From contig NZ_KB913029.1 of assembly GCF_000384115.1 (NCBI RefSeq), positions 3,199,057 to 3,263,056 on the forward strand: a stretch of DNA of 64,000 bases, written 5' to 3'. Below, in pieces: positions 56,883 through 64,000 of this stretch. The position numbers and the translations under genes were made by a program. The stretch is from Sporichthya polymorpha DSM 43042. GTDB lineage: Bacteria; Actinomycetota; Actinomycetes; Sporichthyales; Sporichthyaceae. The notes under the pieces are model-generated. The model was given only the letters and a program-made list of their open reading frames with translations, did not search any database and was not told where the DNA came from. Positions within the stretch are counted from its first letter, which is position 1, and every line of letters starts with the position of its first letter.

Positions 56883-57142
56883 GGACCCAGTGGGATCGCG
56901 CGGCCGCGGTCGCGTGCGCGCTGATCGGACTGGTGTCGCTGATCCTCGGCTGGGCCGGTGTCTCCGACGCGACGCTGCCCACCGAGCAGATCCCCTACGT
57001 CGCCTCCGGCGGCCTGTTCGGCATCTTCGCCCTCGGCGTCGCCGGGACGCTGTGGATCTCGGCCGACCTGCGTGACGAGTGGCGCAAGCTGGAGGACATC
57101 CACGCGGACATCCGGGCCGACCTGCGCGCCAAGTGCGAATGA
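56861..57142 (+). CDS. Small two-helix membrane protein of the importer operon
   Basis: 93 aa. ATG at 56861 after GAGAGGAGTGAGG, overlapping the previous gene by 22 bases. Two membrane helices (AAAVACALIGLVSLILGWAGV and YVASGGLFGIFALGVAGTLWI) and a charged helical tail LRDEWRKLEDIHADIRADLRAKCE. The tail has coiled-coil character and a terminal Cys. No family recognised. The ATGA overlap with the next gene argues for production as a unit. Confidence 0.72.
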   Translation: MDLVRWLRTQWDRAAAVACALIGLVSLILGWAGVSDATLPTEQIPYVASGGLFGIFALGVAGTLWISADLRDEWRKLEDIHADIRADLRAKCE

Positions 57143-57612
57143 CGACGGTCGCCGTGGGCACCCGGGCCGCCGTCCGGCGGGCCGCCGACGCCGCACCCGT
57201 GGGCGGGTTGTGGGCGCGGACCGACCTGGCCCTCGTCGTCGGCGCCAACGCCGTCGGGCTCGTGCTGATCGTCACCGGGTGGCTCGGGTCGAGCGACGCC
57301 CTGACGCTGAACGCCGGCGTCGACTGGCTGAAGGTCGGAATCGTCGGCGTCATCTTCGCCGGCGTGTGCAACGGGCTGTTCCTGCTGCGCGGCCGCCGCG
57401 CGGTCGGCCTTGCGCGCCGCGCGGTGCTCGGCGTGCCGCGGGACCGCCGAGCGGTCGTCGTCGAGGACGAGGTCGCTCTCGTCGCACGGCCGGGCAGCCG
57501 GCGCGTCCACCGGCCGGCCTGCCCGATGGTGGCGGGCAAGCCCGTCGAGGCTGTCGCGGCAGCGGGCGAGCTGATTCCGTGTGAGCTCTGCCGGCCGGGG
57601 GTCGCCGGATGA
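57139..57612 (+). CDS. Two-helix membrane protein with a C-terminal His/Cys zinc-like motif
   Basis: 157 aa, ATGA overlap with the previous gene. Two helices (LALVVGANAVGLVLIVTGWLG and WLKVGIVGVIFAGVCNGLFLL), then a basic segment and VHRPACPMVAGKPVEAVAAAGELIPCELCRPG. The H-x3-C...C-x2-C arrangement resembles the Ada-type metal-binding fold seen as a small C-terminal domain in other proteins. It is the second small membrane companion preceding the permease. Role unknown; could hold the complex together or sense metal/redox state. Confidence 0.72.
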   Translation: MTTVAVGTRAAVRRAADAAPVGGLWARTDLALVVGANAVGLVLIVTGWLGSSDALTLNAGVDWLKVGIVGVIFAGVCNGLFLLRGRRAVGLARRAVLGVPRDRRAVVVEDEVALVARPGSRRVHRPACPMVAGKPVEAVAAAGELIPCELCRPGVAG

Positions 57613-59570
57613 GCAGCGTCCTGCCGTTCCTCATCACCGGTCTGGTGACCGGGTCGCTCTACGCCCTCGCCGGCCTCGGCCTGGTGCTGACCTACCGGAC
57701 CTCGGGCGTCTTCAACTTCGGCCACGGCGCGATCGCCGCCGGTGGCGCCTTCTGCTTCTACACGCTGCACACCACGCACGGGATGCCGTGGCCGCCGGCG
57801 ATGGTCCTCACCGTCGCCGCGTTCGCGCTGGTCGGGGGCCCGCTGCTCGAACTGCTGACGCGGTCGCTCGGCGCCGCGCCGGCGGCGATCGGCGTCATCG
57901 TGACGGTGGGTCTGTTCCTCGCCGTCACCGGTGTGCTGAACCAGATCTACGGTGCGACGATCCGGCAGGCGGACCAGTTCCTCCCCGAGGACGGGCCGGC
58001 CGTGTCGGGCGTCGTCATCAGTTACGGCCAGATGATCACCGCGGGCATCGCGCTCGCCGGTGCGGTGGGACTGTTTCTGTTCCTGCGCACCAGCCGTCTC
58101 GGGGTCGCGATGCGCGCGGTGGTCGACAACCCGTCGCTGGTCGGGCTCACCGGACAGACGCCGGCGCGGGTCCGTCGCGTCGCGTGGATGATCGGGTCCG
58201 GCTTCGCGGCGCTCTCCGGCATCCTCCTCGCGCCGGTGCTCGGGCTCGACGCGACGCTGCTGACACTGCTCGTCGTGCAGGCGTTCGGCGGCTGCGCGAT
58301 CGGGCTGTTCAAGAGCCTGCCGATGACCTACGTCGGTGGTCTCGTCGTCGGCGTCGCGGCCGCGCTGGCGACGCGGTTCCTCACCTCGTTCCCGCTGAAC
58401 CAGATCCCGCCGGCGGTGCCGTTCCTGATCCTCATGGCGGTGCTGCTCGTCGTGCCGGTGCGGATGCTGCCGGGGACGCGCACGCTGCCGCAGCCGCTCG
58501 CCTCGGCCGCGCGGCCGCTGAACCCGCGAATGTCCGCCGGTCTCGGGATCGCGGGCCTGGTGTTCCTGCTGCTGGTGCCGGCGCTGGTCGGCTCCCGGCT
58601 GCCGGTGTGGATCGACGCGATGAGCTCGGTCTGCCTCTTCGGCTCGCTCGCGCTGCTGATCTGGACGTCGGGCCAGATGTCGCTGTGCCAGATCACCTTC
58701 GCGGCCCTCGGCGCGACGACGATGGCCCACCTCACCGGCAACGGCGTCCCGTGGGTGCTCGCGCTGCTGCTCGCCGGCCTGTTCACGGTGCCGATCGGCG
58801 CGATCATCGCGATCCCGGCGATCCGCTTCTCCGGCATCTACCTCGCGCTGGTGACCTTCGGCTTCGGCGTCTTCATGCGGTACGTCGTGTACCCGACGTC
58901 CTGGATGTTCGGGCAGGACCTCTCCGCCTCCGCCGAGCGCATGCAGGTCGGGCCGATCGAGGCGCAGACCAGCGAGAAGTGGCACTACTACGTCGCGCTC
59001 ACGGTCGCCGTGCTCACCGTCGCCGCGCTGGTCGCGGTCAACCGCAGTCGGTTCGGCCGCCTGCTCCGCGGCCTGGCGGAGAGCCCCACGATGCTCGGGA
59101 CGCTCGGGCTCGACGTCAACGTCACCCGGCTGCTGCTGTTCTGCGTCTCGGCGTTCTTCGCCGGTGTCGGTGGCGCGCTGATGAGCAGTCAGTACACGGT
59201 CTCGGCGACGAGCTTCAACCCGATCCAGTCGCTGCTGCTGGTCGCGGTGCTCGGCATCTGCGCGATCGCCGGCACCCGCCTGATCCTCACGACGGTCCTG
59301 GCCGCGGTGTTCTTCTCGATCGTGCCCGGGTACGCCACCTCGTTCGACGCCGAGGCGCAGACGCTGGTGTTCGGTGTGCTGGCCGTCGTCGCGGGTCTGA
59401 CGATCGCGAACCGGGACCGCCTGTCGGCCTGGCTCCGGCGCGAGGCCGCCGAGCGGGCGCCGCGGGTTTCGCACGGGCCCGCCGCCGCCCGGGGCAACTG
59501 GACCCCGCCGTGGCCGAGCGCGGCCCGGTCGTCCCAGGAGCGCGAGCTGGTCGGAGGGCGGCGGTCGTGA
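57609..59570 (+). CDS. Fused LivH-LivM branched-chain ABC transporter permease
   Basis: 653 aa with about 17-18 membrane helices. Residues 1-290 are LivH-like (YALAGLGLVLTYRTSGVFNFGHGAIAAGGAF, GVAMRAVVDNPSLVGLTGQTPARVRRVAWMIGSGFAALSGILLAP). Residues from about 310 are LivM-like (LLIWTSGQMSLCQITFAALGATTMAHL, FSGIYLALVTFGFGVFMRY, GRLLRGLAESPTMLGTLGLDVNVTRLLLFCVSAFFAGVGGAL). The two permeases, normally separate, are one chain. Its stop overlaps the LivG start (GTGA). Confidence 0.93.
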   Translation: MSSVLPFLITGLVTGSLYALAGLGLVLTYRTSGVFNFGHGAIAAGGAFCFYTLHTTHGMPWPPAMVLTVAAFALVGGPLLELLTRSLGAAPAAIGVIVTVGLFLAVTGVLNQIYGATIRQADQFLPEDGPAVSGVVISYGQMITAGIALAGAVGLFLFLRTSRLGVAMRAVVDNPSLVGLTGQTPARVRRVAWMIGSGFAALSGILLAPVLGLDATLLTLLVVQAFGGCAIGLFKSLPMTYVGGLVVGVAAALATRFLTSFPLNQIPPAVPFLILMAVLLVVPVRMLPGTRTLPQPLASAARPLNPRMSAGLGIAGLVFLLLVPALVGSRLPVWIDAMSSVCLFGSLALLIWTSGQMSLCQITFAALGATTMAHLTGNGVPWVLALLLAGLFTVPIGAIIAIPAIRFSGIYLALVTFGFGVFMRYVVYPTSWMFGQDLSASAERMQVGPIEAQTSEKWHYYVALTVAVLTVAALVAVNRSRFGRLLRGLAESPTMLGTLGLDVNVTRLLLFCVSAFFAGVGGALMSSQYTVSATSFNPIQSLLLVAVLGICAIAGTRLILTTVLAAVFFSIVPGYATSFDAEAQTLVFGVLAVVAGLTIANRDRLSAWLRREAAERAPRVSHGPAAARGNWTPPWPSAARSSQERELVGGRRS

Positions 59571-60340
59571 GCGGACTGGAGGTCGATCGGCTGCGCATCG
59601 CCTACGGCGGGAACGTCGCCGTCGCCGACGCGACGTTCCGCGCGCCGCTCGGCCGGGTCACCGGGCTGATCGGGCCGAACGGCGCGGGCAAGACGACGAC
59701 GTTCAACGCCGTCAACGGATTGCTGCGCCCCGTCTCCGGGACGGTGCACCTCTTCGGTCGCGACGTCACCCGCGAGTCGGCTGCCGCCCGCGCGCGGGCC
59801 GGCCTGGGGCGGACGTTCCAGCAGGTACAGGTCTGCGCGAACCTGACGGTGCGTGAGAACGTGGCGCTGGGTGCCGAGGTGCGGCTGATCGGACGCAACC
59901 CGGTGCGCCAGTTCCTCGCCGGGGCCGGGCAGCAGCGAGAGGTCCGGCGCCGGACCGAGGAGGCGCTCGCGGCGTGCGGGATCTCCGGTCTCGCCGACAC
60001 CCGCGCGGCGCTGCTGTCCACGGGGCAGCGCCGGCTGCTGGAGCTCGCCCGGGTCCTGGCGGGGGAGTTCCGCCTGCTGCTGCTCGACGAACCATCCTCC
60101 GGCCTCGACGAGTCCGAGACCGAGCGGTTCGGGCAGATCCTGCGCCAGGCGGTCGAGGAGCGCGGAGTCGGGATCCTCATCGTCGAGCACGACATGCCGC
60201 TGGTGATGTCGATCTGCGACCACATCCACGTCCTCGACTTCGGTCAGATGATCTTCGCCGGCACCCCGGCCGAGACGCAGGCCAGTGAGATCGTGCGTCG
60301 CGCGTACCTCGGCGAGGTCGAGACGGCGGGCACGCCATGA
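59567..60340 (+). CDS. Branched-chain-type ABC transporter ATPase (LivG-like)
   Basis: 257 aa, GTGA overlap. Walker A GPNGAGKTTTF at 36-46. The LivG-specific GLGRTFQQVQVCANLTVRENVALG follows. The signature is LLSTGQRRLLELARVL (LSTGQ instead of LSGGQ or LSYGQ), then Walker B LLLLDEPSSGLD and the switch His in IVEHDMPLVMSICDHI. It drives the fused permease together with the LivF-like ATPase. Confidence 0.93.
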   Translation: MSGLEVDRLRIAYGGNVAVADATFRAPLGRVTGLIGPNGAGKTTTFNAVNGLLRPVSGTVHLFGRDVTRESAAARARAGLGRTFQQVQVCANLTVRENVALGAEVRLIGRNPVRQFLAGAGQQREVRRRTEEALAACGISGLADTRAALLSTGQRRLLELARVLAGEFRLLLLDEPSSGLDESETERFGQILRQAVEERGVGILIVEHDMPLVMSICDHIHVLDFGQMIFAGTPAETQASEIVRRAYLGEVETAGTP

Positions 60341-61038
60341 GGTTCGAGCTCCACTCCGTCACCGCCGGGTACGGCGAGACCGTCGCGCTGCGGGAGGCGT
60401 CGCTGGTCGTCCCGTCGGGTCTGGTCGTCGCGCTGCTCGGACCGAACGGCGCCGGCAAGACGACGTTGCTGCGCGTCGCGTCCGGTCTGCTCGCGCCGCG
60501 CTCGGGCCGGCTACTCGTCGACGACCGTGACGTCACCGGTTTCAGCAGCGCCGAGCTCACCCAGGCCGGGCTGTGCCACGTGACCGAGGGGCGCAGTGTG
60601 TTCCCGTCGCTGACCGTCCGCGAGAACCTGCGGATGTTCGCGCGGCCGGGCGAGGAGCGCGAGGCCCTCGACCGTGCCGTCGACGCCTTCCCACGGCTGG
60701 GGGAGCGGCTGGCGCAGATCGCCGGGACGATGTCCGGTGGCGAGCAGCAGATGCTCGCCCTCGCCCGCGCGTACGTGTCCCGCGCGTCGGTGGTGCTGCT
60801 GGACGAGGTCTCGATGGGCCTCGCCCCGATCGTCGTCGACGAGATCTTCGCCTTCCTCGACCGCCTCGTCGCCGACGGCTCCACCAGCCTCCTGCTCGTC
60901 GAGCAGTACGTCACCAAGGCCCTCGCCATCGCCGACCACGTCTACATGCTCGACCGCGGCCGCATCGTCTTCTGCGGCGAACCCGACGAGCTCGACGCCG
61001 ACGCCCTCGCCTCCAGCTACCTCGGCGCCCCGGCCTGA
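60337..61038 (+). CDS. Branched-chain-type ABC transporter ATPase (LivF-like)
   Basis: 233 aa, ATGA overlap with the LivG-like gene. Walker A GPNGAGKTTLL at 35-45. Signature MSGGEQQMLALARA, Walker B VVLLDEVSMGLAPIVVDEIF and switch LLVEQYVTKALAIADHVYMLDRG. LivF-typical ending. The stop is followed in 2 bases by the first of three palindromes, where the operon probably ends. Confidence 0.93.
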   Translation: MRFELHSVTAGYGETVALREASLVVPSGLVVALLGPNGAGKTTLLRVASGLLAPRSGRLLVDDRDVTGFSSAELTQAGLCHVTEGRSVFPSLTVRENLRMFARPGEEREALDRAVDAFPRLGERLAQIAGTMSGGEQQMLALARAYVSRASVVLLDEVSMGLAPIVVDEIFAFLDRLVADGSTSLLLVEQYVTKALAIADHVYMLDRGRIVFCGEPDELDADALASSYLGAPA

Positions 61039-61040
61039 CC

Positions 61041-61124
61041 TGCACTGGAGATGACATCTCTAGTGCATCCCCCTGCACTGGAGATGACATCTCTTGTGCA
61101 CCTGCATAAGAGATGACATCTCCA
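61041..61124. repeat. Three GAGATGACATCTC palindromes after the importer operon
   Basis: Cores GAGATGACATCTC start at 61048, 61081 and 61110 (spacing 33 and 29). Copies 1 and 2 extend to 27 bases with TGCACT or TGCAC arms and matching AGTGCA or GTGCA; copy 3 (61103-61124) has only the inner arms. All have a TGACA centre, as does the related site at 19355. They stand between the importer genes and the promoter of the next operon. Confidence 0.88.
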
Positions 61125-61152
61125 CGGAGCTTCGGGATCTGCCTACGGCCCC

Positions 61153-61179
61153 TTGCCCTCGACCAACTGTGGAGATAAT
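61153..61179 (+). promoter_or_regulatory. Promoter candidate for the family-3/DapB-like operon
   Basis: TTGCCC at 61153-61158 and GATAAT at 61174-61179 (15-base spacer, or 16 with CTTGCC). The -10 is embedded in GTGGAGATAATTT, close to the reverse of the 25640 element (GTGGAGATGATTT). Start would be near 61186, giving a 24-base leader with AGGAG at 61199-61203. Confidence 0.5.
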
Positions 61180-61209
61180 TTGCAGACTCGGCCGAGGACA
61201 GGAGCACAG

Positions 61210-62223
61210 GTGGGCGCGCAGCAGACGTGGCGGTGGCCGTCGAAGCGGCGGGGGAACTTCAACTTCCGCGCGCTGGCATGCACGTACGAGTTCGCGGCCC
61301 GGGACGCGTACCTCGACCGGGAGTACTTCGGGCTCTCGCCGATGGGAACGTACTTCTTCGCCTGCCTGAACGACACCGAGGGGAACTTCGTCGCCCCGAT
61401 CCGCAAGGTCGTCACCGAGTTGTCCGGCGGTCTCCAGCTCTCGTCCAACGTGGGCGAGGAGAACATGGAGATCGCGCCCGAGGCGTTCCTCGCCTCGCAC
61501 CGCGGCGTCGGCGTGAAGTGGAACCTGGCCGAGGACGAGAAGTCGTTCGTCATCGCGGCCGCCGAGACCCCGTACAGCCGGCCGTTCCGGATCGAGATCC
61601 GCGACGACGGGTTCAGCTGGACCGAGGGCGACCTGCTCAGCATCGAGGGCCGCCGGCTGCGCCTCGGCTACCAGTGGTACACCCCGAACATCGACGAGCG
61701 CGGCGGCAACTTCTATGCGGCGCAGTCGTTCGAGGCGACCGGCACGGTGCAGGGTCGGTCCGTTCGCGGCTACATGTCGATGGACAGCTTCTACGGCCCG
61801 ATCGGGCAGGTGTACAACAACGGACCGATCTTCAACGCCGTCGAGCAGGCGTGGGTCGCGTTCGTGAACTTCTACGACGACGGCTCGTACGAGACCGGCG
61901 GGCTCTGCATCGGCAAGGAGCACTGGGGCTTCGGCGTCGTCTCCGACCAGGACGGGCCGATCGTCGAGTCCAACCGCGCCGACGCGGAGGTTCACCTCGA
62001 CGCCGACGGCTACGTGAAGGTCGCGCGTTACTTCGTCGAGGACACCGAGTGGGAGTTCACCGCCGTCGAGCGCGGGCAGATGCGCTCGATGGCCAAGGCT
62101 CGCGGAGATGCGTACCACGGGCAGGCCGGGTCGGTCCGTCGCGTCGGGGACACCCGGACGCCGGTCTCCTCGACCGCCTGGATCGAGACGATGCCGCTCA
62201 ACGGGCTCGACCGCCGGCGATGA
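61210..62223 (+). CDS. Uncharacterised beta-rich protein, paralogue family member 3 (divergent)
   Basis: 337 aa from GTG after AGGACAGGAGCACAG. It follows the plan of the proteins at 22083 and 37939 at low similarity: GTYFFACLNDTEGNFVAPIRKV, FSWTEGDLLSIEGRRLRLGYQWYTPN, AQSFEATGTVQGRSVRGYMSMDSFY, AWVAFVNFYDDGSYETGGLCIGKEHWGFGVVSDQDGPIV and GDAYHGQAGSVRRVGDTRTPVSSTAWIETM. The VRGYMSMD segment replaces GFVFLDH. No signal peptide. ATGA overlap with a DapB-like dehydrogenase. Function unknown. Confidence 0.72.
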   Translation: MGAQQTWRWPSKRRGNFNFRALACTYEFAARDAYLDREYFGLSPMGTYFFACLNDTEGNFVAPIRKVVTELSGGLQLSSNVGEENMEIAPEAFLASHRGVGVKWNLAEDEKSFVIAAAETPYSRPFRIEIRDDGFSWTEGDLLSIEGRRLRLGYQWYTPNIDERGGNFYAAQSFEATGTVQGRSVRGYMSMDSFYGPIGQVYNNGPIFNAVEQAWVAFVNFYDDGSYETGGLCIGKEHWGFGVVSDQDGPIVESNRADAEVHLDADGYVKVARYFVEDTEWEFTAVERGQMRSMAKARGDAYHGQAGSVRRVGDTRTPVSSTAWIETMPLNGLDRRR

Positions 62224-63299
62224 TCCGCGTCGCGCAGTGGGGGACCGGCAACGTCGGGTCCCTCGCCCTCGGCGCGATTCTCGACGACCCGACGCTGGAG
62301 CTGGTCGCCCTCAAGGTCGGCCGTCCGGAGAACGTCGGCCGGGACGCGGCCGAGCTGGCGAAGCGTCCTGTCGGCACCGGTCCGACGGGCGTGCTCGCGA
62401 CCACCGACCCCGGCGTCGTGCTCGCGGCCCGTCCCGACTGCGTCCTGTACATGGACCACGACCGGGACCGTGGCCCGCAGGTGATCGACGACCTCTGCGC
62501 CCTGCTGAGCCGCGGCGTCAATGTGGTTGCGACGACGATGCCGATGCTCGTCCATCCCTACGGGGCGGGGCCGGAGGTCCGAGCCCGGTTGGACGAGGCG
62601 TGCGCCGCCGGAGGCGCGTCGTTCCTCTGCACCGGGATCGAGCCGGGTTTCACGGCGGACGTCCTCGTGCTGCAGTTCGCGAGCCTGTGCCGGGACGTGC
62701 GGTCGGTGCGCGTCTCGGAGGCGATGAACGTCGCGAGTTACCGGACCACGTGGCGCTCCGGTCTCGGCAACGACATCCGCACCGACGGGGAGACCTACCG
62801 GCCTGGTCACATCGTGCGGGGCTGGGCCGGGACGATGCGACTGCTCGCCGACGGTCTGGGCCTGGAGCTCGACGACGTCCGGGAGGTGCGGCACGTCGCG
62901 GCCGCGGGCCGGGAGTTCGAGGTCGCCGCCGGACGTTACGGCCCGGACGACATCGCCGCGCTGCACTTCGAGGTGCAGGGCATCGTCGACGGCAAGCCGC
63001 GTCTGGTCGTCGAGCACACGTACCGGCTGCTCGACGACGTCGGGCCGGAGTGGACCCAGCCGGTCGACCCCGGTCGACGCACCACCCGGATCCGGATCGA
63101 CGGCACCCCCGAGGTGGACGTGACCATGTCCCTCGGCGGCGACGGGCTCGACCCCACGGGCCAGGGCGTCCTCGGCACCGCGATGCGGGCGGTGCACGCG
63201 ATTCCGCTCGTAGTGGCCGCGGGGCCGGGTCTGCGGACGAACATCGACCTTCCGACGCCGAGTCAGATGCCGCGTCAGCCGAAGAACGTGTCCGCGTAG
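62220..63299 (+). CDS. DapB-like NAD(P)-dependent dehydrogenase (diaminopentanoate dehydrogenase-like)
   Basis: 359 aa, ATGA overlap. N-terminal Rossmann motif RVAQWGTGNVGSLALGAILDDPTLELVALKV, then GRDAAELAKRPVGTGPTGVLATTD, GVNVVATTMPMLVHPYGAG and CTGIEPGFTADVLVLQFASLC. This is the pattern of dihydrodipicolinate reductase-like proteins that include 2,4-diaminopentanoate dehydrogenase; many in mycobacteria have no assigned substrate. The 3' end overlaps the converging flavoenzyme gene by 25 bases. Confidence 0.87.
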   Translation: MIRVAQWGTGNVGSLALGAILDDPTLELVALKVGRPENVGRDAAELAKRPVGTGPTGVLATTDPGVVLAARPDCVLYMDHDRDRGPQVIDDLCALLSRGVNVVATTMPMLVHPYGAGPEVRARLDEACAAGGASFLCTGIEPGFTADVLVLQFASLCRDVRSVRVSEAMNVASYRTTWRSGLGNDIRTDGETYRPGHIVRGWAGTMRLLADGLGLELDDVREVRHVAAAGREFEVAAGRYGPDDIAALHFEVQGIVDGKPRLVVEHTYRLLDDVGPEWTQPVDPGRRTTRIRIDGTPEVDVTMSLGGDGLDPTGQGVLGTAMRAVHAIPLVVAAGPGLRTNIDLPTPSQMPRQPKNVSA

Positions 63300-64000
63300 G
63301 TGTGGAGTTCGTCGACCACGGCCTCGACGCTCGCGCCCGTCGGGCGAACCACGAAGTGGCCGACCCCCGCCTCGGCGAGGCGGCCGAGGTGGTCGCGGTG
63401 CTCCTCGACCGAGAAGCCGCCGCTGAGGTAGGCCGTCTGCGGGGTGTGGGTCTGGAGGAACAGGTCCCGGCCCGCGGCCTCGCGCACCTCGGCGATCTGG
63501 GCGCCGAGCTCCTCGACCGTCGAGATCTGGGGTGAGCGGATCGACGCCGCCTCCTCGGGTGTGGTGATCAGTGGCGTCCAGCCGTCGAGCCGGGCCGCGC
63601 GCTCGCGGGCGACGCGGCTCGCGCCGCCGACGATCAGCGGCGGCCCGCCCGGCTGCACGGGCCGGGGGAGGGCGGCGACGTCGGCCGCCTGCACGTGCTC
63701 GCCCGCGAAACTGAACGGCGACTGCCGGAAGACGCCGCGGATCACCGCCAGCGCCTCGTCGAAGAGCGCGTTCCGCGCCGCGAAGTCCGCCCCGAGGGCC
63801 CGGAACTCCGAGCGGAGGTAGCCCGTCCCGACCCCGGCGATCACGCGGCCCTCCGAGAGCAGGTCGAGCGTGATCAGCCCTTTCGCGGTGAGGAACGGGT
63901 TCCGGTAGGGGAGCACGAGCAGGTACGTCATCAGTTTGATGCGCGTCGTGTGCGCGGCGCAGAAACCGAGGGCGCTGAAGATGTCGAGCGACTCGTGCCC
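63275..64000 (-). CDS. LLM-class flavin/F420-dependent oxidoreductase, C-terminal part
   Basis: 241 residues visible; the start lies beyond the window end. Landmarks: HTTRIKLMTYLLVLPYRNPFLTAKGLITLDLLSEGRVIAGVGTGYLRSEFRALGADFAARNALFDEALAVIRG and GGPPLIVGGASRVARERAARLDGWTPLITTPEEAA. This is a bacterial luciferase-like TIM barrel of the TIGR03619-like group, usually F420-dependent in actinobacteria. It should reduce or oxidise a lipid or ketone substrate of the same catabolic region. Confidence 0.9.
   Translation of the reverse strand, partial: GHESLDIFSALGFCAAHTTRIKLMTYLLVLPYRNPFLTAKGLITLDLLSEGRVIAGVGTGYLRSEFRALGADFAARNALFDEALAVIRGVFRQSPFSFAGEHVQAADVAALPRPVQPGGPPLIVGGASRVARERAARLDGWTPLITTPEEAASIRSPQISTVEELGAQIAEVREAAGRDLFLQTHTPQTAYLSGGFSVEEHRDHLGRLAEAGVGHFVVRPTGASVEAVVDELHTYADTFFG

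Noticed and set aside
55500-59474. A 1300-residue minus-strand open frame over the ABC importer genes
   Set aside because: Low-complexity Arg/His/Glu/Asp composition mirrors the hydrophobic codons of the permease on the other strand. No motif supports it.
61041-61124. Triple palindrome taken as a rho-independent terminator of the importer operon
   Set aside because: No T tract follows any copy, and the related site at 19355 lies in a promoter region. A terminator role is possible but not supported over an operator role.

Overview
The window is about 64 kb of very GC-rich DNA (roughly 70% by eye). It has many GTG starts, tightly packed genes with 1-4 base ATGA/GTGA overlaps, an F420-type LLM oxidoreductase, FadE/FadD/SCP-x/MaoC families and sortase-anchored surface proteins. 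All of this points to a filamentous or mycolata-like actinobacterium with a large lipid, steroid or terpenoid catabolic capacity. The genus cannot be fixed from the sequence alone. No rRNA, tRNA, CRISPR array, transposase or phage gene was seen.

Layout. 1-9.7 kb holds envelope and secreted functions: the end of a CAP-domain protein, a choice-of-anchor G/LPxTG surface protein, a DrrAB-type ABC exporter, glutathione peroxidase, TspO, an SGNH hydrolase, two tandem secreted alpha/beta hydrolases and a third exported hydrolase. 9.7-19.3 kb is a minus-strand acyl-CoA catabolic operon: aldehyde dehydrogenase, TetR regulator, acyl-CoA synthetase, a thiolase-like/crotonase fusion, a single-chain double acyl-CoA dehydrogenase and a nitronate-monooxygenase-like flavoenzyme. 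19.5-25.6 kb carries a LarC1-only protein, a small membrane protein, an amidohydrolase with a coupled 64-aa acidic protein, the first member of an uncharacterised paralogous family, two FadR-type GntR regulators and an SDR. 25.7-37.9 kb is a long plus-strand operon: acyl-CoA carboxylase beta and alpha, acyl-CoA dehydrogenase, enoyl-CoA hydratase (similar to a leucine/isoprenoid 'liu' module), acyl-CoA ligase, a heterodimeric acyl-CoA dehydrogenase pair, a DUF35 protein, a Cys-less SCP-x-type aldolase and a further dehydrogenase. 37.9-40.7 kb (minus) holds a second paralogue of the unknown family, an acyl-CoA dehydrogenase and a HAD hydrolase. 40.7-48.0 kb (plus) holds a beta-keto acid cleavage enzyme, a FabL-like SDR, a CoA ligase, an amidohydrolase, two acyl-CoA dehydrogenases and a cytochrome P450. 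48-54 kb holds an SDR/PEP-utilising fusion (minus) divergent from a degenerate histidine phosphatase, followed by a MaoC/MaoC/DUF35/thiolase module. 54.1-61.0 kb is a branched-chain-type ABC importer with a fused permease and three unfamiliar membrane or exported companions. 61.2-64 kb holds the third paralogue of the unknown family, a DapB-like dehydrogenase and a truncated LLM flavoenzyme.

How it fits together. The importer, ligases, dehydrogenase pairs, hydratases, and aldolase or thiolase steps make a coherent uptake and beta-oxidation inventory for one or more branched or cyclic acyl substrates. At least eight of the divergent or leading promoter regions share an AT-rich AATCATNTNC-type element that looks like one regulon.

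Most unusual features: (1) a hairpin repeat found at every spaced convergent gene junction, with compensatory base changes; (2) clusters of palindromes centred on TGNCA with 29-33 bp spacing within most clusters, one of which has entered an acyl-CoA dehydrogenase gene in frame; (3) several fused or truncated enzymes.
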